Part shown: one piece after another, positions 35,286-45,740 of the stretch
Layout of the letters: every line of letters starts with the position of its first letter
How positions within the stretch are numbered: position 1 is the first letter of the stretch
DNA from: Diorhabda sublineata
Taxonomy: Eukaryota > Arthropoda > Insecta > Coleoptera > Chrysomelidae
Reading direction: 5' to 3'
DNA length: 64,000 bases
NCBI RefSeq assembly: GCF_026230105.1
Contig: NC_079477.1
Location: forward strand, 12,839,001 to 12,903,000
Position numbers and translations under genes: made by a program
Notes under the pieces: model-generated
The model's input: only the letters and a program-made list of their open reading frames with translations
Database searches by the model: none
What the model was told of the DNA's origin: nothing

Positions 35286-36200
35286 CATATTCCCGAAACG
35301 AATCTGATGCTGATAAAATTATCTAGAAGAACATCTAGTTCCTTACCTCAAAATTGCCTTGATAACTCCCCTCTACCTATTATGAGTCAGTGCAAAATCC
35401 TCGGTATGACTTTCCATTCTCGAATTATGGAATCACAATATCCATGATATGAAATGCATTTACCTAAAGAGGTTACGCATAATGAAAAATCTCAGCCAAT
35501 TTCAATGAGTTCCAACGAAAATATAATGCCAAGAGTTATAGTTCTCCCACCCTTTCAGTTTGACTATGTTTGTTTTATCTATATGTCCGCTCCCAATTTT
35601 AAAACTGACTTATTGAACTCTGTTCACAACATTGCTCTTCGCCTTTGTATTGGTGCCTTCCACTTAAGTGAAGCTGCTAGTGTCAATGATAAAATTAATG
35701 AGCCACCACTATCCTTAAGACGTCAATATCTTCTCCTATCATATGTTGCTAAAGTATCTTCCAATCCTTCAAATCCTGTTCATCCGCTATTTACCACGTC
35801 CCTACCTACTAACTTCCAATCCATTATAAAAGTTTTCCTCTAATTGCTCACACATCTACTCAAAAATACCAACGTTACTTTGACCTTCTCTGAATCTTTG
35901 CCTTCTTTCATCCCTCCTCCCTCTTGGACCAAAAATAATCCCATAATAGACACATCATTTACCGTTTACAATAAACATAAATCCCCTATCGTAGAGAGAG
36001 CTTTTTTAGAAATTCTACGTAAATAATCCTTCGACTTAATTCTGTATACTGATGCCTCCAAAACTGAATCCGGTATTGGCTGCGCAGTCACTACAAACCA
36101 CGGACTTATAAGTTCCTTCCGCGTAGCGACGTGTAGTGTTTACACTTGTGAACTATATAGTATACTTCAAGTTTTCAATCATTTATCTCTTCTCTCTTTC

Positions 36201-36208
36201 GTCTATAA
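36201..36208. repeat. Probable hAT target duplication, left, diverged
   Basis: GTCTATAA compared with GTTTAACA at 36883-36890: five of eight positions agree. An old duplication is the simplest reading, because the flanking Jockey-like frame resumes across the element. Confidence 0.5.
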
Positions 36209-36882
36209 CAGGGATGGGGAAACTACGGCCCGCGGGCCATCTCCGGCCCGCAAAGCGTTGAAATCCGGCCCGCGACCAGCAAACAAAAATTGAGTACAAT
36301 TTTATTTTTATCACAAATTACATTCTCATGAATTGGAAGTAAAGGCAGTACACGTTGGGCATGAAACCCGTAAGTCCGACTGTCGTCGAACGCACTACTC
36401 ATTTGAGGCAACTATTTTGAACACCAGCAAATTGAAATTTTATAAGTCCTTATCTAGGACATAATACCCAAATATAGTTTCCCACGCCCAGAAAATAATG
36501 GCTATGTTTGGTACAAGCTATTTGTGCGAACAAACGTTTTCAATAATGAAAAAATTGTCTTCGTAATAGGCTTTCAGATGACCTCCTTTTTTCATTGTTA
36601 AACATTTCAGCATCACATATGGAGTCGGATTATGATGAAGTTATGCAGAAACAAAAACACTTCCACATGTCACAAAGACCAGCGCCCCTCAACCTTCTAC
36701 TTCGCAGCTAATTAAAGTTCAATTAAATAAATGTATTTTTCAATATTGCACAATAAATTAGTATTTCAGAAAAATTATAGCCTTATTTTCATTTTAGTAA
36801 ATAATGTAATTCCTCAACTTGGCCCGCCATATATTTCGTTAGCAAAAATTTGCACGCGAAGAAAAAAGTTTCCCCATCCCTG
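36209..36882 (+). mobile_element. Non-autonomous hAT inside the Jockey-like element
   Basis: A 674-bp element with ends CAGGGATGGGGAAACTAC and, read backward, CAGGGATGGGGAAACTTT, an excellent inverted repeat. A GGCCCGCGGGCC block follows the left end, as in the hAT at 31.6 kb. Only the transposase C-terminus survives: SHAQKIMAMFGTSYLCEQTF, SIMKKLS, LSDDLLFSLLNISAS and DYDEVMQKQK, which is the hAT dimerisation domain. It is complementary to the 31.6 kb copy, which lacks exactly this part, but the ends differ enough to be separate subfamilies. Confidence 0.9.
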
Positions 36883-37365
36883 GTTTAACAGACAATTAAA
36901 ACCATATTCACCGACCATCGCATAGTCCAAAGCATCTCATCTGGCTTCCATCGCACAGTGGAATCCCTGGAAATGAATCTGCAGATTGCCATACCAAAAA
37001 AGCCTCCTGAAAATCCAGTTCAGCTCGCCAATGATCTGAAAACTAACCTCAATAACCTTATCCAAGAATCTTGGAGAGCATTACACAACATCCACACATC
37101 TACTTTTCTCCTGCCCTTTAACTCTTTGAGGAGTAGAGAAATTGTGGCAATAAGACTCCGCATCAATCACACAAAACTTACTCACGACTATTTGATGTCG
37201 TCAGAAAGTCTTCCTATCTCTAAAGTTGTCACGTTCCTGTGTCTGTTGCATACCAACAGTTTGATCTAAAAACTAACCTTAAGGAGACACTCAACTGCCT
37301 GACAGAAATCGAAAAAGTATTATATTCGTATCTACTAACCAAAGATATAACTGATATTTTTATTT

Positions 37366-37735
37366 AAACTTAATTGAAAATTTGGAAATAATTATTATTA
37401 TCTAAAAAGATTATCGGAAATTGATGATTACATAAGATAGAAAAAAGAATGTATTCATAAGAAATTTTAACACCATGTATTATTTAGTTTCTTTGCAGTG
37501 TTGCATTTCTTTCTGTTTATATAGATTGTTACTAACAGTTGGTCCGTTTTCATTATTTCGAAGTGTGCATTGAAAACATTTCAAGAAACGGCTGTGTATC
37601 AAAATATCTAAACTTTGAATGTCATCATATGTAACAAAAATTTAAACAGAATAAACATTAAGTAAGGAAAGTACTGTATTTTTATTAAGCTTGTCCAATT
37701 ATATCAAAGTACGATTAAGTAAATCGAAACCATGG
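37366..37735. other. AT-rich stretch, no gene seen
   Basis: Nothing recognisable between the two non-LTR elements. Confidence 0.45.
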
Positions 37736-37739
37736 CTGG

Positions 37740-38645
37740 ATTTCTGGTAGCTTATTTTGTAATGATTCTTCTTCTTCCTTTGCTCTAGATTGGCACCTCT
37801 TTCGTGGTGAACTTCTACTCTGTGTTCCAATTGCAGATTTATCCCTCCCTTTTTTCACAGGGCTTCATCGGTAATTCGAATTATATGTGTTGGTTACTTT
37901 GTTTCTTATACTGTGATACCCATTCGTTAATATTATCTACGGTACCTATATAATCGTATGATGTTTTCGCTTCCTTTTCGGTCTGGTAGTGTTTTTCCTA
38001 TCTAAGAATTTTCATTTTTGTGGTCTCCAAATATTGTTTCTTTTTTGATGTTTCGTTGTATTATTTGACCTTTATGTGAGATTGAAGATATTTGATAATC
38101 TTTTGATTTTCATTTTCGACATAGCAAAAGATTTTGATCTGTCACCCATTTCGTAATCTTTGCCTAGCCGCACTTGTTTTGTGATTTCATCCATTATTAT
38201 GTTAAATAATATGGTACCAATGAGTCTCCTTCCCTGATACCGCTATTGGATGGTATGGGTTTTAGTTTTATACCATTAACGTGAGTCTGAACTTGGATGT
38301 CTGAATATTTGTTTTCGATTATATTGATAGGTATGTTTCTATTGTTTACTAGGTGAATAACATCTTCCACTTTATTACGGTCAAAGGTTTTTGTAAGATC
38401 TATTAAGCATAGATATTCTGGTTTGTTATATTCTATGAATTTTCGTAGGATAAATAATGTATCTATGCAGGATTTTTCTAATCTAAATCCTTGCTCCTCA
38501 TCTTCTAGTGTTGTGATCGAATTAATTTTGTTGGTGATAATTTTTTTAACGATTTTTCATGTTGTATCTACCAAACTTATCCCCCTGTAGATAGCTGGAT
38601 CTTGTTTATTTCCATTTTTGAACATAAGTATAAGAGTATAATTTT
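37740..38645 (-). pseudogene. Non-LTR reverse transcriptase, palm region
   Basis: On the minus strand from 38645: MFKNGNKQDPAIYRGISLV (finger motifs), KIITNKINSITTLEDEEQGF, CIDTLFILRKFIEYNKPEYL, then CLIDLTKTFDR (the palm motif with the first catalytic Asp), VEDVIHLVNNRNIPINIIE, VNGIKLKPIPSNSGIREGDS (palm motif B) and a trace of MDEI. The YADD box is not recognisable: the sequence after EMGDRSKSF is rearranged. A weak basic tail continues toward 37740. Such elements copy their RNA into DNA at a nicked target. Stops include one after the SLVDTT block and two after LVPYYLT. It resembles the tails at 12.8 and 61.4 kb in style and may be the same family. Confidence 0.8.
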
Positions 38646-38664
38646 CCTAAAAATAATTACTTAC

Positions 38665-38887
38665 CAAGTATTTCATTTCTTGTCAGTTCTCGTGCATTAC
38701 AAGTAACATCTTTTGTCTTGTTTTCGAAAGGATTACATGAGATGTCTGCTTCACCTAACCTCTCTTTCCTGTATTGCGCAATTTTTGTTCATTGTTGATC
38801 GCGATTTTCTTTAGAAATACGAAATTTTCTCACCTTTTCCGTGAGGTCGACGTTTTTCTTGTATTTTCCAGATTCTATTTCATTCAT
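38665..38887 (-). pseudogene. Unrecognised exon-like frame with consensus donor
   Basis: On the minus strand an ATG at 38887 opens MNEIESGKYKKNVDLTEKV, continues through one in-frame TGA (after KENRDQQ), then KERLGEADISCNPFENKTK, DVTCNARELTRNEILG, and meets a perfect splice donor (CTTG|GTAAGTAATT) at 38665/38664. It lies immediately upstream of the reverse transcriptase on the same strand, so it could be part of that element or a captured host exon. I recognise no domain. The single stop makes it a pseudogene if it was coding. Confidence 0.3.
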
Positions 38888-39945
38888 ATGTTAGAAATTA
38901 AAACAAAGCACAAAACACGTGGTGGCACTGGTGATGGAGAGCACTCATCTGGACAGAAATTATTCATCATACTTATCAAGTTTTGGGAAACATTAAAATT
39001 TTTCCTACGCTTCAAAGTCTACAGTTGTCGCTGACTCCTAAATGTTACCGTACCAGCTAGTTGGGTATTGAATATCTTAATAGAATTCGTGATAACTCAT
39101 TCATAAATGTTCTGATTGAGTTTTAATTCTTTAATTATAAACTTCTGTCTTATCATGTTAACTTAGAGCCTAACATTTATGGAGTGGAAAAAGATTCACA
39201 CCAGTGAAACAAGAATAAAAATTTAGCTGAAAGAGTAAATTAATTGTCTGGCATATTTTATTTAGTCCACAATAACATTTAGAGATACTGTGGCGGTCAA
39301 TAACAATTAGAAAATGTTATATATACATACTTTGAAAAATACTCATACCATGAAGAGAACTAGATCAAGCATCAGCTCTGACACCTCGAATAATATGAAT
39401 AAAAATAACGAGCTTGCAGAATAATGTTTTGACTGTGTAAAAAATGATATCCTTAGACTTTCTTGACCACCCTATATGTTGCTTTCTTGTTTTGTTGTGA
39501 AATGTCGTTTCATATTATATTATTAAAAATAGAGAATGTTTGCATACAATCGATGAAATTAAAACAACTTTATTTATTCACAGTCAAGTTTCACAACACA
39601 TTTGAAAAAGAGACTTAATTAGAAATTTTTTACACCCTTCAGAAATAAAAAATATTTAGTTCAGAGGACGAACATTTTTAAATGTTGATCAAACAAAAAT
39701 TTTGAAAAATAAGGCAGCTACGCTGAAACCGTTGCGTCGTCCGGAAATTTGAAAAACCAACCCGACGTACTATGTAGAGATTTATTTTTTTATATCGATA
39801 ATTTCATTTGAAAATCAAAATGGTTGTATTCTAAATACTCCAATACAATGTAAAAGTTCATTTTCGAATGAATAAAATATATATTCAAGTTTCAATAGTA
39901 AATAGCTGTGATGTGATTCCTTGACACGTTGATAATGCTTATTTT
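38888..39945. other. AT-rich stretch, one possible transposon end
   Basis: ACCACCCTATATG near 39468 read backward (CATATAGGGTGGTCAAGAAA) resembles a mariner-type end, but no partner was found. No gene is seen. Confidence 0.35.
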
Positions 39946-40285
39946 TAAGCTGGTCGGTGTCGGCCGTTAGCCGCCGGTCGGATTAGTCTTTGTATTCAAT
40001 TTAGCGAAACCCCACTGTTCCGACCTGATTTTTGGGATTGAACGCATCGGTGAAATTCCTTGGTCAATCTTCGAAATTCCAAACGTCCAATCCCGAACTC
40101 CGTAAAATGGCTGATAACTGACAAGGAACCTATTAGGTGCAGAGTAAAAACAGGCCATGCCTCTCCTACCCGGCATGGCATATGTTATTATACCCACGTT
40201 CCTAACACTAAAGCAAAATATATCTTATACCTGGCTGTCAAAGTGGATGAGGATATTTCGACGTTTTCAGTTGATTTTTATTAAA
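39945..40285. other. GC-richer unassigned region with small palindrome
   Basis: A GC-rich patch with open frames on both strands (a 74-codon plus frame from 40060, and 76- and 61-codon minus frames) and an 8-bp inverted repeat GCCATGCC/GGCATGGC at 40154-40161 and 40172-40179. No family is recognised. The end near 40258 contains ATATTTCGACGTTTTC, whose complement GAAAACGTCGAAATAT resembles sequence around Penelope hammerheads. Confidence 0.3.
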
Positions 40286-40940
40286 GAGATCTAAAACGCC
40301 ATTTCAAAGATAACGAAATACACTTCTTTTATATATAGGATTTCATAATTTAATCTCATCTTGATGAATGAGGATTATATATCAACCAATTTTTCATGTA
40401 AATTTCCGAAAAACTGTGAGTTATATATCTTATTGATGTGAATAGGGAAATTTTGATTCTAATGATTTCAACTATATAAATAATGATACATGAGTCCAAT
40501 TATTAAAAACTTGATTGAATTATCTAGTTACAACTAATAATAATCAAAAAACGAGAAAAGTATAGATGATAGTGAAAATTAAATTAGTTATAGGATAGAG
40601 TTGTAAATATATTTTACCATTACTATAAAACAGGAAAAGTAGGCTTATTATTTTATTCAAAACTAAATTGGGACAGTAATATCTCGTTACTAATTTTGAT
40701 ATTTTCAAATTCAGTTAACAATCAATTATTGTAAATTTTCTACTGACAAAGATATTAGTGAAAATGGTGATGAATTATGTACACCTTTAGAAATAAGACA
40801 AGTAGCTAATCTTACTATACATAGTTTTTTGTCAGAAAATTCAGAAAGAAATGAAATATGAAGGTGAAAGAAACAATTCCAGGGGGATAATCCACAAAAT
40901 TTTTATATGTTTATGGATATAATAATTAGGACTGACAGCG
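40286..40940. other. AT-rich stretch, no gene seen
   Basis: Nothing recognisable before the GIY-YIG remnant. Confidence 0.4.
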
Positions 40941-40944
40941 TGCT

Positions 40945-41125
40945 CCCAAATAACCGATTTCCATTGTGTTCCATATTTTTATAAGTTAGGTGCTCTTTAA
41001 AATGCATATTAACAAACCTCCTAGTCCGCTCAAAATTCTTCTTGTCACAATCATAACATCTACTTCCATAAAAGCCACCCTCATTAAAATCTATTACTTT
41101 ATCATTGGGATTACCGAACTATTAA
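40945..41125 (-). pseudogene. Penelope-like GIY-YIG endonuclease remnant
   Basis: Minus-strand reading: DFNEGGFYGSRCYDCDKKNF, ERTRRFVNMHFKEHLTYKN. The family pattern is SGVYxIxCxxCxKFYIGxTGRSFxTRFKEHL, the GIY-YIG nuclease with its Cys pair found at the C-terminus of Penelope-like retroelements. The Cys pair, the Arg and the FKEHL block are retained, but the YIG half is damaged. The matching reverse transcriptase was not recognised upstream. The nearby hammerhead-like motif on the other strand supports Penelope ancestry of this region. Confidence 0.6.
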
Positions 41126-41404
41126 TTTTATCTATGCAAACGTAAATTTGAAAATTGGATGTAGTATAGAGAATAAAAATATGCTTACTATTAAGAACAC
41201 TGTTGACACTAGCATACTCACTGCTGATCTTGAGTTAACTTTTTGTTTTTGTTTCAGCTTTTCATTTAAATTCCAAGGAGTGGACAGATATGGGCATTGG
41301 AATCAACCAGGAAAAAGGAGGATTCGTTGCGTGGAGTAGGCAGATTGAGACCACGGAATCGGATCACTTTTTACCAATCAACGAATAACTTTACTCCTTC
41401 TCAT

Positions 41405-41450
41405 CTCTTGATAATGGCTCCAAAATGGGAGTCGAAACGTCGAGAATTTT
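41405..41450 (+). ncRNA. Hammerhead-ribozyme-like motif, copy 2
   Basis: CTTGATAAT, then stem II GGCTCC (41416-41421) pairing with GGAGTC (41428-41433) around an AAAATG loop, then GAAACGTCGAG (from 41434). The arrangement matches the Penelope-type hammerhead core, CUGAUGA-stem II-GAAAC. Stem II pairs fully with one G-U. The CUGAUGA box reads TTGATAA, so at least one core position is changed. GIY-YIG sequence 300 bp away, on the opposite strand, fits an inverted or rearranged Penelope insertion. Confidence 0.55.
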
Positions 41451-41784
41451 TAAAATTGTAGCGCGGTTTAACCCATGAACTTAGTTCTTTTGTTCATGGA
41501 TACATGTGTTACAGCTAAAGCCGTATTGCTTTCGTATTCTCAGCTTCAGATTTGTAAGTTATAAAATGAATAAAACCAAAGAGCAATGGATTGAAACTCG
41601 TAAATTAATCGCAAGTTTTCTTTCTTCAATTCTTTGACTACAAAACGTCCATGGTGGCCTCTAAAACAAAACCACTGATAGTGTGAATTATCTTTGTCTA
41701 GACTTTTTTTTTACGATATAAAGTGAGGAAAACTATTGGAACAAGTTCAGTTGTGTCCAAAACGCAACACAGTAAGCTATAAAA

Positions 41785-41877
41785 ATGTCACGCAGTTGCA
41801 CAAATTCTCCTGATCAGTTTTGTTATGTGTGTGAAAAGTTCACAAGAGGTGGCCAAAAAAAGTCTATCACGTCGTAA
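41785..41877 (+). pseudogene. N-terminal fragment of a Cys-motif arthropod repeat protein
   Basis: A 30-codon frame MSRSCTNSPDQFCYVCEKFT...KKSIT and a stop. The NSPDxFCYxCGxF start followed by ...IT is, to my recollection, the beginning of a multicopy arthropod protein family with a Cys-rich N-terminal zinc-binding module, often transposon-associated. Only this start survives. Function of the family is not known to me. Confidence 0.45.
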
Positions 41878-41929
41878 ATCGAATAATGTTAATTTAAATA
41901 TTTCAAAATTAGAGTTTTAAATCAAGATA

Positions 41930-42115
41930 AATCGTGTACATATCTGCTGTACAAGTCTTCAAAATAGCCATTAACTGCCAACATCACCTCTTCATTGCTG
42001 GAAAATCTTTGACCACTGAGCAATTGTTTTGATTCTGGAAACTGAAAATAACTTGAGAGGGCTGAATTTGGTGAATAAAGTACGCAACTCTTCTATGTGC
42101 TTACCTTTTTCTGAT
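41930..42115 (-). pseudogene. Mariner transposase C-terminal fragment
   Basis: Minus-strand reading: SPNSALSSYFQFPESKQLLS, GQRFSSNEEVMLAVNGYFED, LYSRYVHDL. The family pattern is SPDLAPSDYxLFPxLKxxLxGxRFxSNEEVxxAVxxYFxxL. The third catalytic Asp is changed (SALSSY). The rest of the element is not adjacent. One frame stays open for about 55 codons. Confidence 0.82.
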
Positions 42116-42900
42116 TTTTTCTTCAAATGATTACAGTAGATTAGAACTTACCACTATAATATGTATTTAAAACCAAACACAAACAGACCTACTGTAACAG
42201 AAACTTTCAAGAATACGTTTTGATAAAAATATGATTACATAATGGTTTTAATACTTTGTATTCAAAATAAATATGTGAGTATTATTGTTAATATGCTAGA
42301 ACGCATACGAAAGAATCCATAAATCCAACATAATGAAAAAGGTTTTCGGCTATTCCGGCTATTCGAACGAGTTGGAAAATATTTTTATCACCTACAATGT
42401 ACACAGTTGTCCCTATTGATAATTTTTGCATTATTCAAAACAGTGAGTCGCTTTCTGTTATAAAAGAAACTTGAATTTTGTAGATTTTATCTCAAAGAAT
42501 GGAAAAAAGTAGTTGTAGTGAAGAACACGACTTTAACTTCCTATAAGGCTGTTCCGTTCAGTTCGATAAAATGGAAGTGTCGAGCTTTTCGACCTGTTAT
42601 TTATGAAACATTACATCAATGACTCTATATTTCATTCTTTTTACCGGAAGTTGACATAAATATGGTTTCAACATTTTGAGAGCGAAATACGATAATAAAA
42701 TGATGAAAGTGGAAAGAATTATTGAAACGCGAGTCGATGGGTTTGATTTCTTCTCAGGTTCTTACTGTTCAACAGTTATTTATTATGTGTATATTCAGAA
42801 TCAAACATGTAAGTGATATACATACAATTTTTCCCATTTATTAGCAAAATTAGTAATTCAATAATGACACTAATTTGAAAAAATATTTTCAAAAAATTTT
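42116..42900. other. AT-rich stretch, no gene seen
   Basis: No recognisable feature. Confidence 0.4.
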
Positions 42901-42902
42901 TT

Positions 42903-43005
42903 ATGTATATAACATACACATTGTGGGCGTTTGCTGTCGTCAATTATGTGCGCAAATTCGGGATTACTATGAAATACCAATCTATAGCTGAAGCTATATT
43001 AATTA
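42903..43005 (+). CDS. Possible first coding exon, unrecognised
   Basis: ATG at 42903 opens MYITYTLWAFAVVNYVRKFG, ITMKYQSIAEAILI, which runs into the consensus donor A|GTAAGT at 43005/43006. The N-terminal 15 residues are hydrophobic. The 34 codons have protein-like composition for an AT-rich region. No homologue, acceptor exon or promoter was identified, so this is speculative. Confidence 0.2.
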
Positions 43006-44060
43006 GTAAGTAATTTGATATATCAGTAAAATTCTCTCAGCAAAAGCAAAATTTCTCTCCAATTCGACAAGCTGAACTCTCTATTTCTCAGCATATTAAA
43101 ACTTAAAATGACGGATATACTCCGGGACGTGGAATACTGTCACTTCTACCAAGAAATTACTTATACAGCTTAATTCCTGCTTCGTCATTGTGAAGCTGAC
43201 TAGTGATAGAGGTAGCACTCAGAAAAGAAAAGAGATTTATTGAGATTTTGGTGCTAGAATGGTGGTGCGGAATATCATAAGAGATATTCAGGTGGTAGAG
43301 GTATTTGGATAGCCTTATCACCCCTTATACAATCTCATTGATATTAGCAAGATTTTGAAGAAACCATTTCAGAATATACTCATTTTAACAATTCAAAACT
43401 ACGTATACTGTCTTTCACTATTGATTTCCATGAATTAATAATTGACGACGTCTAGTCATGATAAATTCATTTCATCTCTTTAGTTTATTTATCAGATTTG
43501 TTTTGTAAATTTCTTTTTATATATATCAAGCGTTTAATACACAAGCAATTAATTTCATGCTTACTGTTGAATAATCAAATTATATGGACTATTATGTCTA
43601 CATTAATTTCCAGCAACAACTGTTTAGAAGGACCGATTTACGATTTTCAACGTCTTCGTTGTTGGTATCTATAAAATAGTCATTTGTAATGATTACTAAC
43701 ATAATTATGTTCACAGTATCGTTTTTTTGGTGAATGACTATGCACAAAATCGTCCTGATGGATTCACTTTCAATATATAATATCTGCATAATTGTTTCAG
43801 AGTCGAGGATATTATCTTCTATGATTAATTCCATTTTAATGTGTTGTAAAAAACATTGTGTGTGCTACCAGTTATAGATTTGATTCATTGCGTTTATTTC
43901 ACGAAGTAACGATAATGAATTCATCATACGAGTATGTTATATATTGTGAAGAATTTTGGGATTCTCTATATATTTTTGCGAAAATTATTTGACAAAAAAA
44001 TGAGACATGGAGACCGTACTTTTGTTTTAATATCGTTAATATATTGAACTGACAGCTACA
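43006..44060. other. AT-rich stretch, no gene seen
   Basis: A 78-codon frame at 43598-43834 (-) has no recognisable motif. Confidence 0.4.
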
Positions 44061-44062
44061 CT

Positions 44063-44408
44063 TGTGGCGACCATACATTTAAAGTATATAATACAGGAAC
44101 ATTTTCATTCACGACACTTAATCCTTCGACACCTAGCTAACCGACACCGAATCCAGGAAATTCCAAGTTACCTTCTTTTGGGAATAACAAGTCACCATCT
44201 TTCATAATCTTCTTATTGTCCTGATAACATGCAATCAACTTAATCCTCTTCCATATACCAGGTACTTGGTTTAGTAAAAATGAACATACTTACACGTACG
44301 CAGAAGAGACGTTTTGAATTGAAGACGAGTTCACTTTCCCTCGAGACAGCGAAGCAAGCAGATCTCGAACACCTAGAGCGGAACTAAGCTGTTTCTAAAG
44401 ATTCAACA
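44063..44408 (+). repeat. LTR-like repeat family, longest copy
   Basis: About 346 bp from TGTGGCGACCATACATTTAA to GATTCAACA. It contains, in reverse sense, the same blocks as the copies at 13.1 and 53.7 kb: the CGACACCTAGCTAACCGACA block, TTCCAAGTTACCTTCTTTTG, and further on a TCGAGACAGCGAAGCAAGCA block matching CGAGACAG/TTCGCTGTT text at 53.2 and 53.6 kb. TG...CA ends and the copy number suggest a solo LTR. I could not confirm a target duplication. Confidence 0.6.
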
Positions 44409-45105
44409 CGCGCGGCTTCGTTTAGTTTCTCGTTTTGTATATATTTTTGCGAATATTGTTTTTTTGGTATATTTGTATATATAGTAAGTTGTTATCTCAA
44501 AAATTTCAGATGCAATTTTAGATGAAGTTGGGTTAGAAAAAATGGGTAGTTTACTACTTCAATGGATATATTTAGACATTACATGATGCTGAAAATATGA
44601 AACTTCTTTCATATATTTTCCTGATTATTGTTTCCACAAAAACTTTCATCCTTAACGTGGAAAATAAAGGGACGAAAACTACGTTTAGTACTCTGGAGAA
44701 CAAAGGATTATGAGCTTGCGACTATATTAAAGCACAGGTACCTGGAAGGGGTTCAAACTCTGTAATATTTTTGTCATTCCAACTAATACAATTTCTGTTT
44801 CTATGAAAGACTATCATGGAATATATAAACAACAATATAATTACAAACGAAGCTAGAGGATTTACAGCACCTATGCAGAAGAGAATTTTGTGTGTTGTGG
44901 GTTGTACCAAAGGGCTTTTACAAATAGAAAAGATTGTATAATGATATTCATATATACATCGTTGGAAAACTTACACTTACTTGTCTGTTTTTCAATATAG
45001 TTTTCATTTTTTTCGATACACAGTGCTCCAGCTTTTGTATTGTAGTTAGGAAAGTCTACCACCAATCTATTAAGAAAGCGTGTAACATCTACTCGGACTT
45101 CATCG
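44409..45105. other. AT-rich stretch with minor open frames
   Basis: Frames at 44722-44910 (-), with a hydrophobic run ASFVIILLFIYSMIVF, and 44871-45065 (-) have no recognisable family. A possible acceptor TTTCAG at 44505-44510 precedes a short protein-like frame (DAILDEVGLEKMGSLLLQW) on the plus strand. Support is weak. Confidence 0.25.
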
Positions 45106-45109
45106 TTGC

Positions 45110-45585
45110 TTTATCGAGAAGAAGCACCAGTCCCTCCCGTTAGTCGTCCTCTCCATTTTCATTTTGTTGTCATCCCATATTGCATGAGATCGATGACGAG
45201 TACCCCTTTCCGATCCCAAAATGCAGTCGGCTTAATTTTTGTTGCCGACTGCGTTGGTTTGAATCTGTTTGGTAGTAGTAAATCAGAGTGACACTAATGA
45301 AGGAATTTTTGTTTTGTTGCGGGGTTATAATGAAAGATCAACATTTTATCTCCTGTGACCTCATATTGTTGAAGGAACTTACGAGCCATTCAATGCGTTG
45401 CTACTTGTCTTCGTCAGTTGGCATCAAAGAATTTTGAACAGCGCCCTATTGATATGCACTTTTCACTATAAAATGTCGTACCTTCCTTACATGGAGAATA
45501 CTTCTACCTCTGACGGCTTCCAAGCGAATACTGAGCGACGATCTGGAAACTGGACACAGCACTAATGTACGATTTAGCTTATCAT
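45110..45585 (-). pseudogene. Mariner transposase remnant, middle region
   Basis: On the minus strand, across frames: a SVFSILHVRKVR stretch (end of the DNA-binding region), TGDKMLIFHYNPATKQKF (family TGDETWxxHYxPETKxQS), then ADCILGSERG in one frame and AFWDRKGVLVIDLMQYG in the next (family VFWDxKGVLLVDFMPxG). The first catalytic block keeps its GD but loses the E of DETW. Later catalytic blocks are not recognisable. Several stops and shifts are present. Confidence 0.72.
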
Positions 45586-45740
45586 CTTTCCTCGAGGTTG
45601 TAGCTAATTAGGAACCTTACTTTTTGTCATAACCCTTGTATTATTGACCCGAATATCGAACTAAATTGGGCTGGAAATTCCACTGGAATAAATGAGATTA
45701 TTAGAAAATTTTATAAACAAACTTAAAATCCTTCATCATT

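Larger units (their letters stand above)
35290..37365 (+). mobile_element. Jockey-like non-LTR retrotransposon, 3' half, split by a hAT
   Basis: Post-catalytic reverse transcriptase, RNase H and tail regions of a Jockey-type element, in several frames. From the left: CKILGMTF (about 35390, the YLG-type motif), DYVCFIYMSAPNFK, HNIALRLCIGAFHLSEAAS, EPPLSLRRQYLLLSYVAK, then the RNase H start ILYTDASKTESGIGCAV (36040-36090). A hAT (36209-36882) interrupts the domain. Beyond it come ESLEMNLQIAIPKK, NDLKTNLNNLIQESW, REIVAIRLRINHTKLTHDYL and a degraded Cys-knuckle region ending near KDITDIFI. Stops and frameshifts occur throughout. The 5' half with the endonuclease and YADD is absent. Confidence 0.87.

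Noticed and set aside
39460..39485. Possible mariner end (CATATAGGGTGGTCAAGAAA on the minus strand)
   Set aside because: No partner end, TA duplication or transposase sequence was found nearby.
44470..44600. Short protein-like frame after a TTTCAG acceptor
   Set aside because: Too short, no matching donor or family, and composition not clearly above chance.
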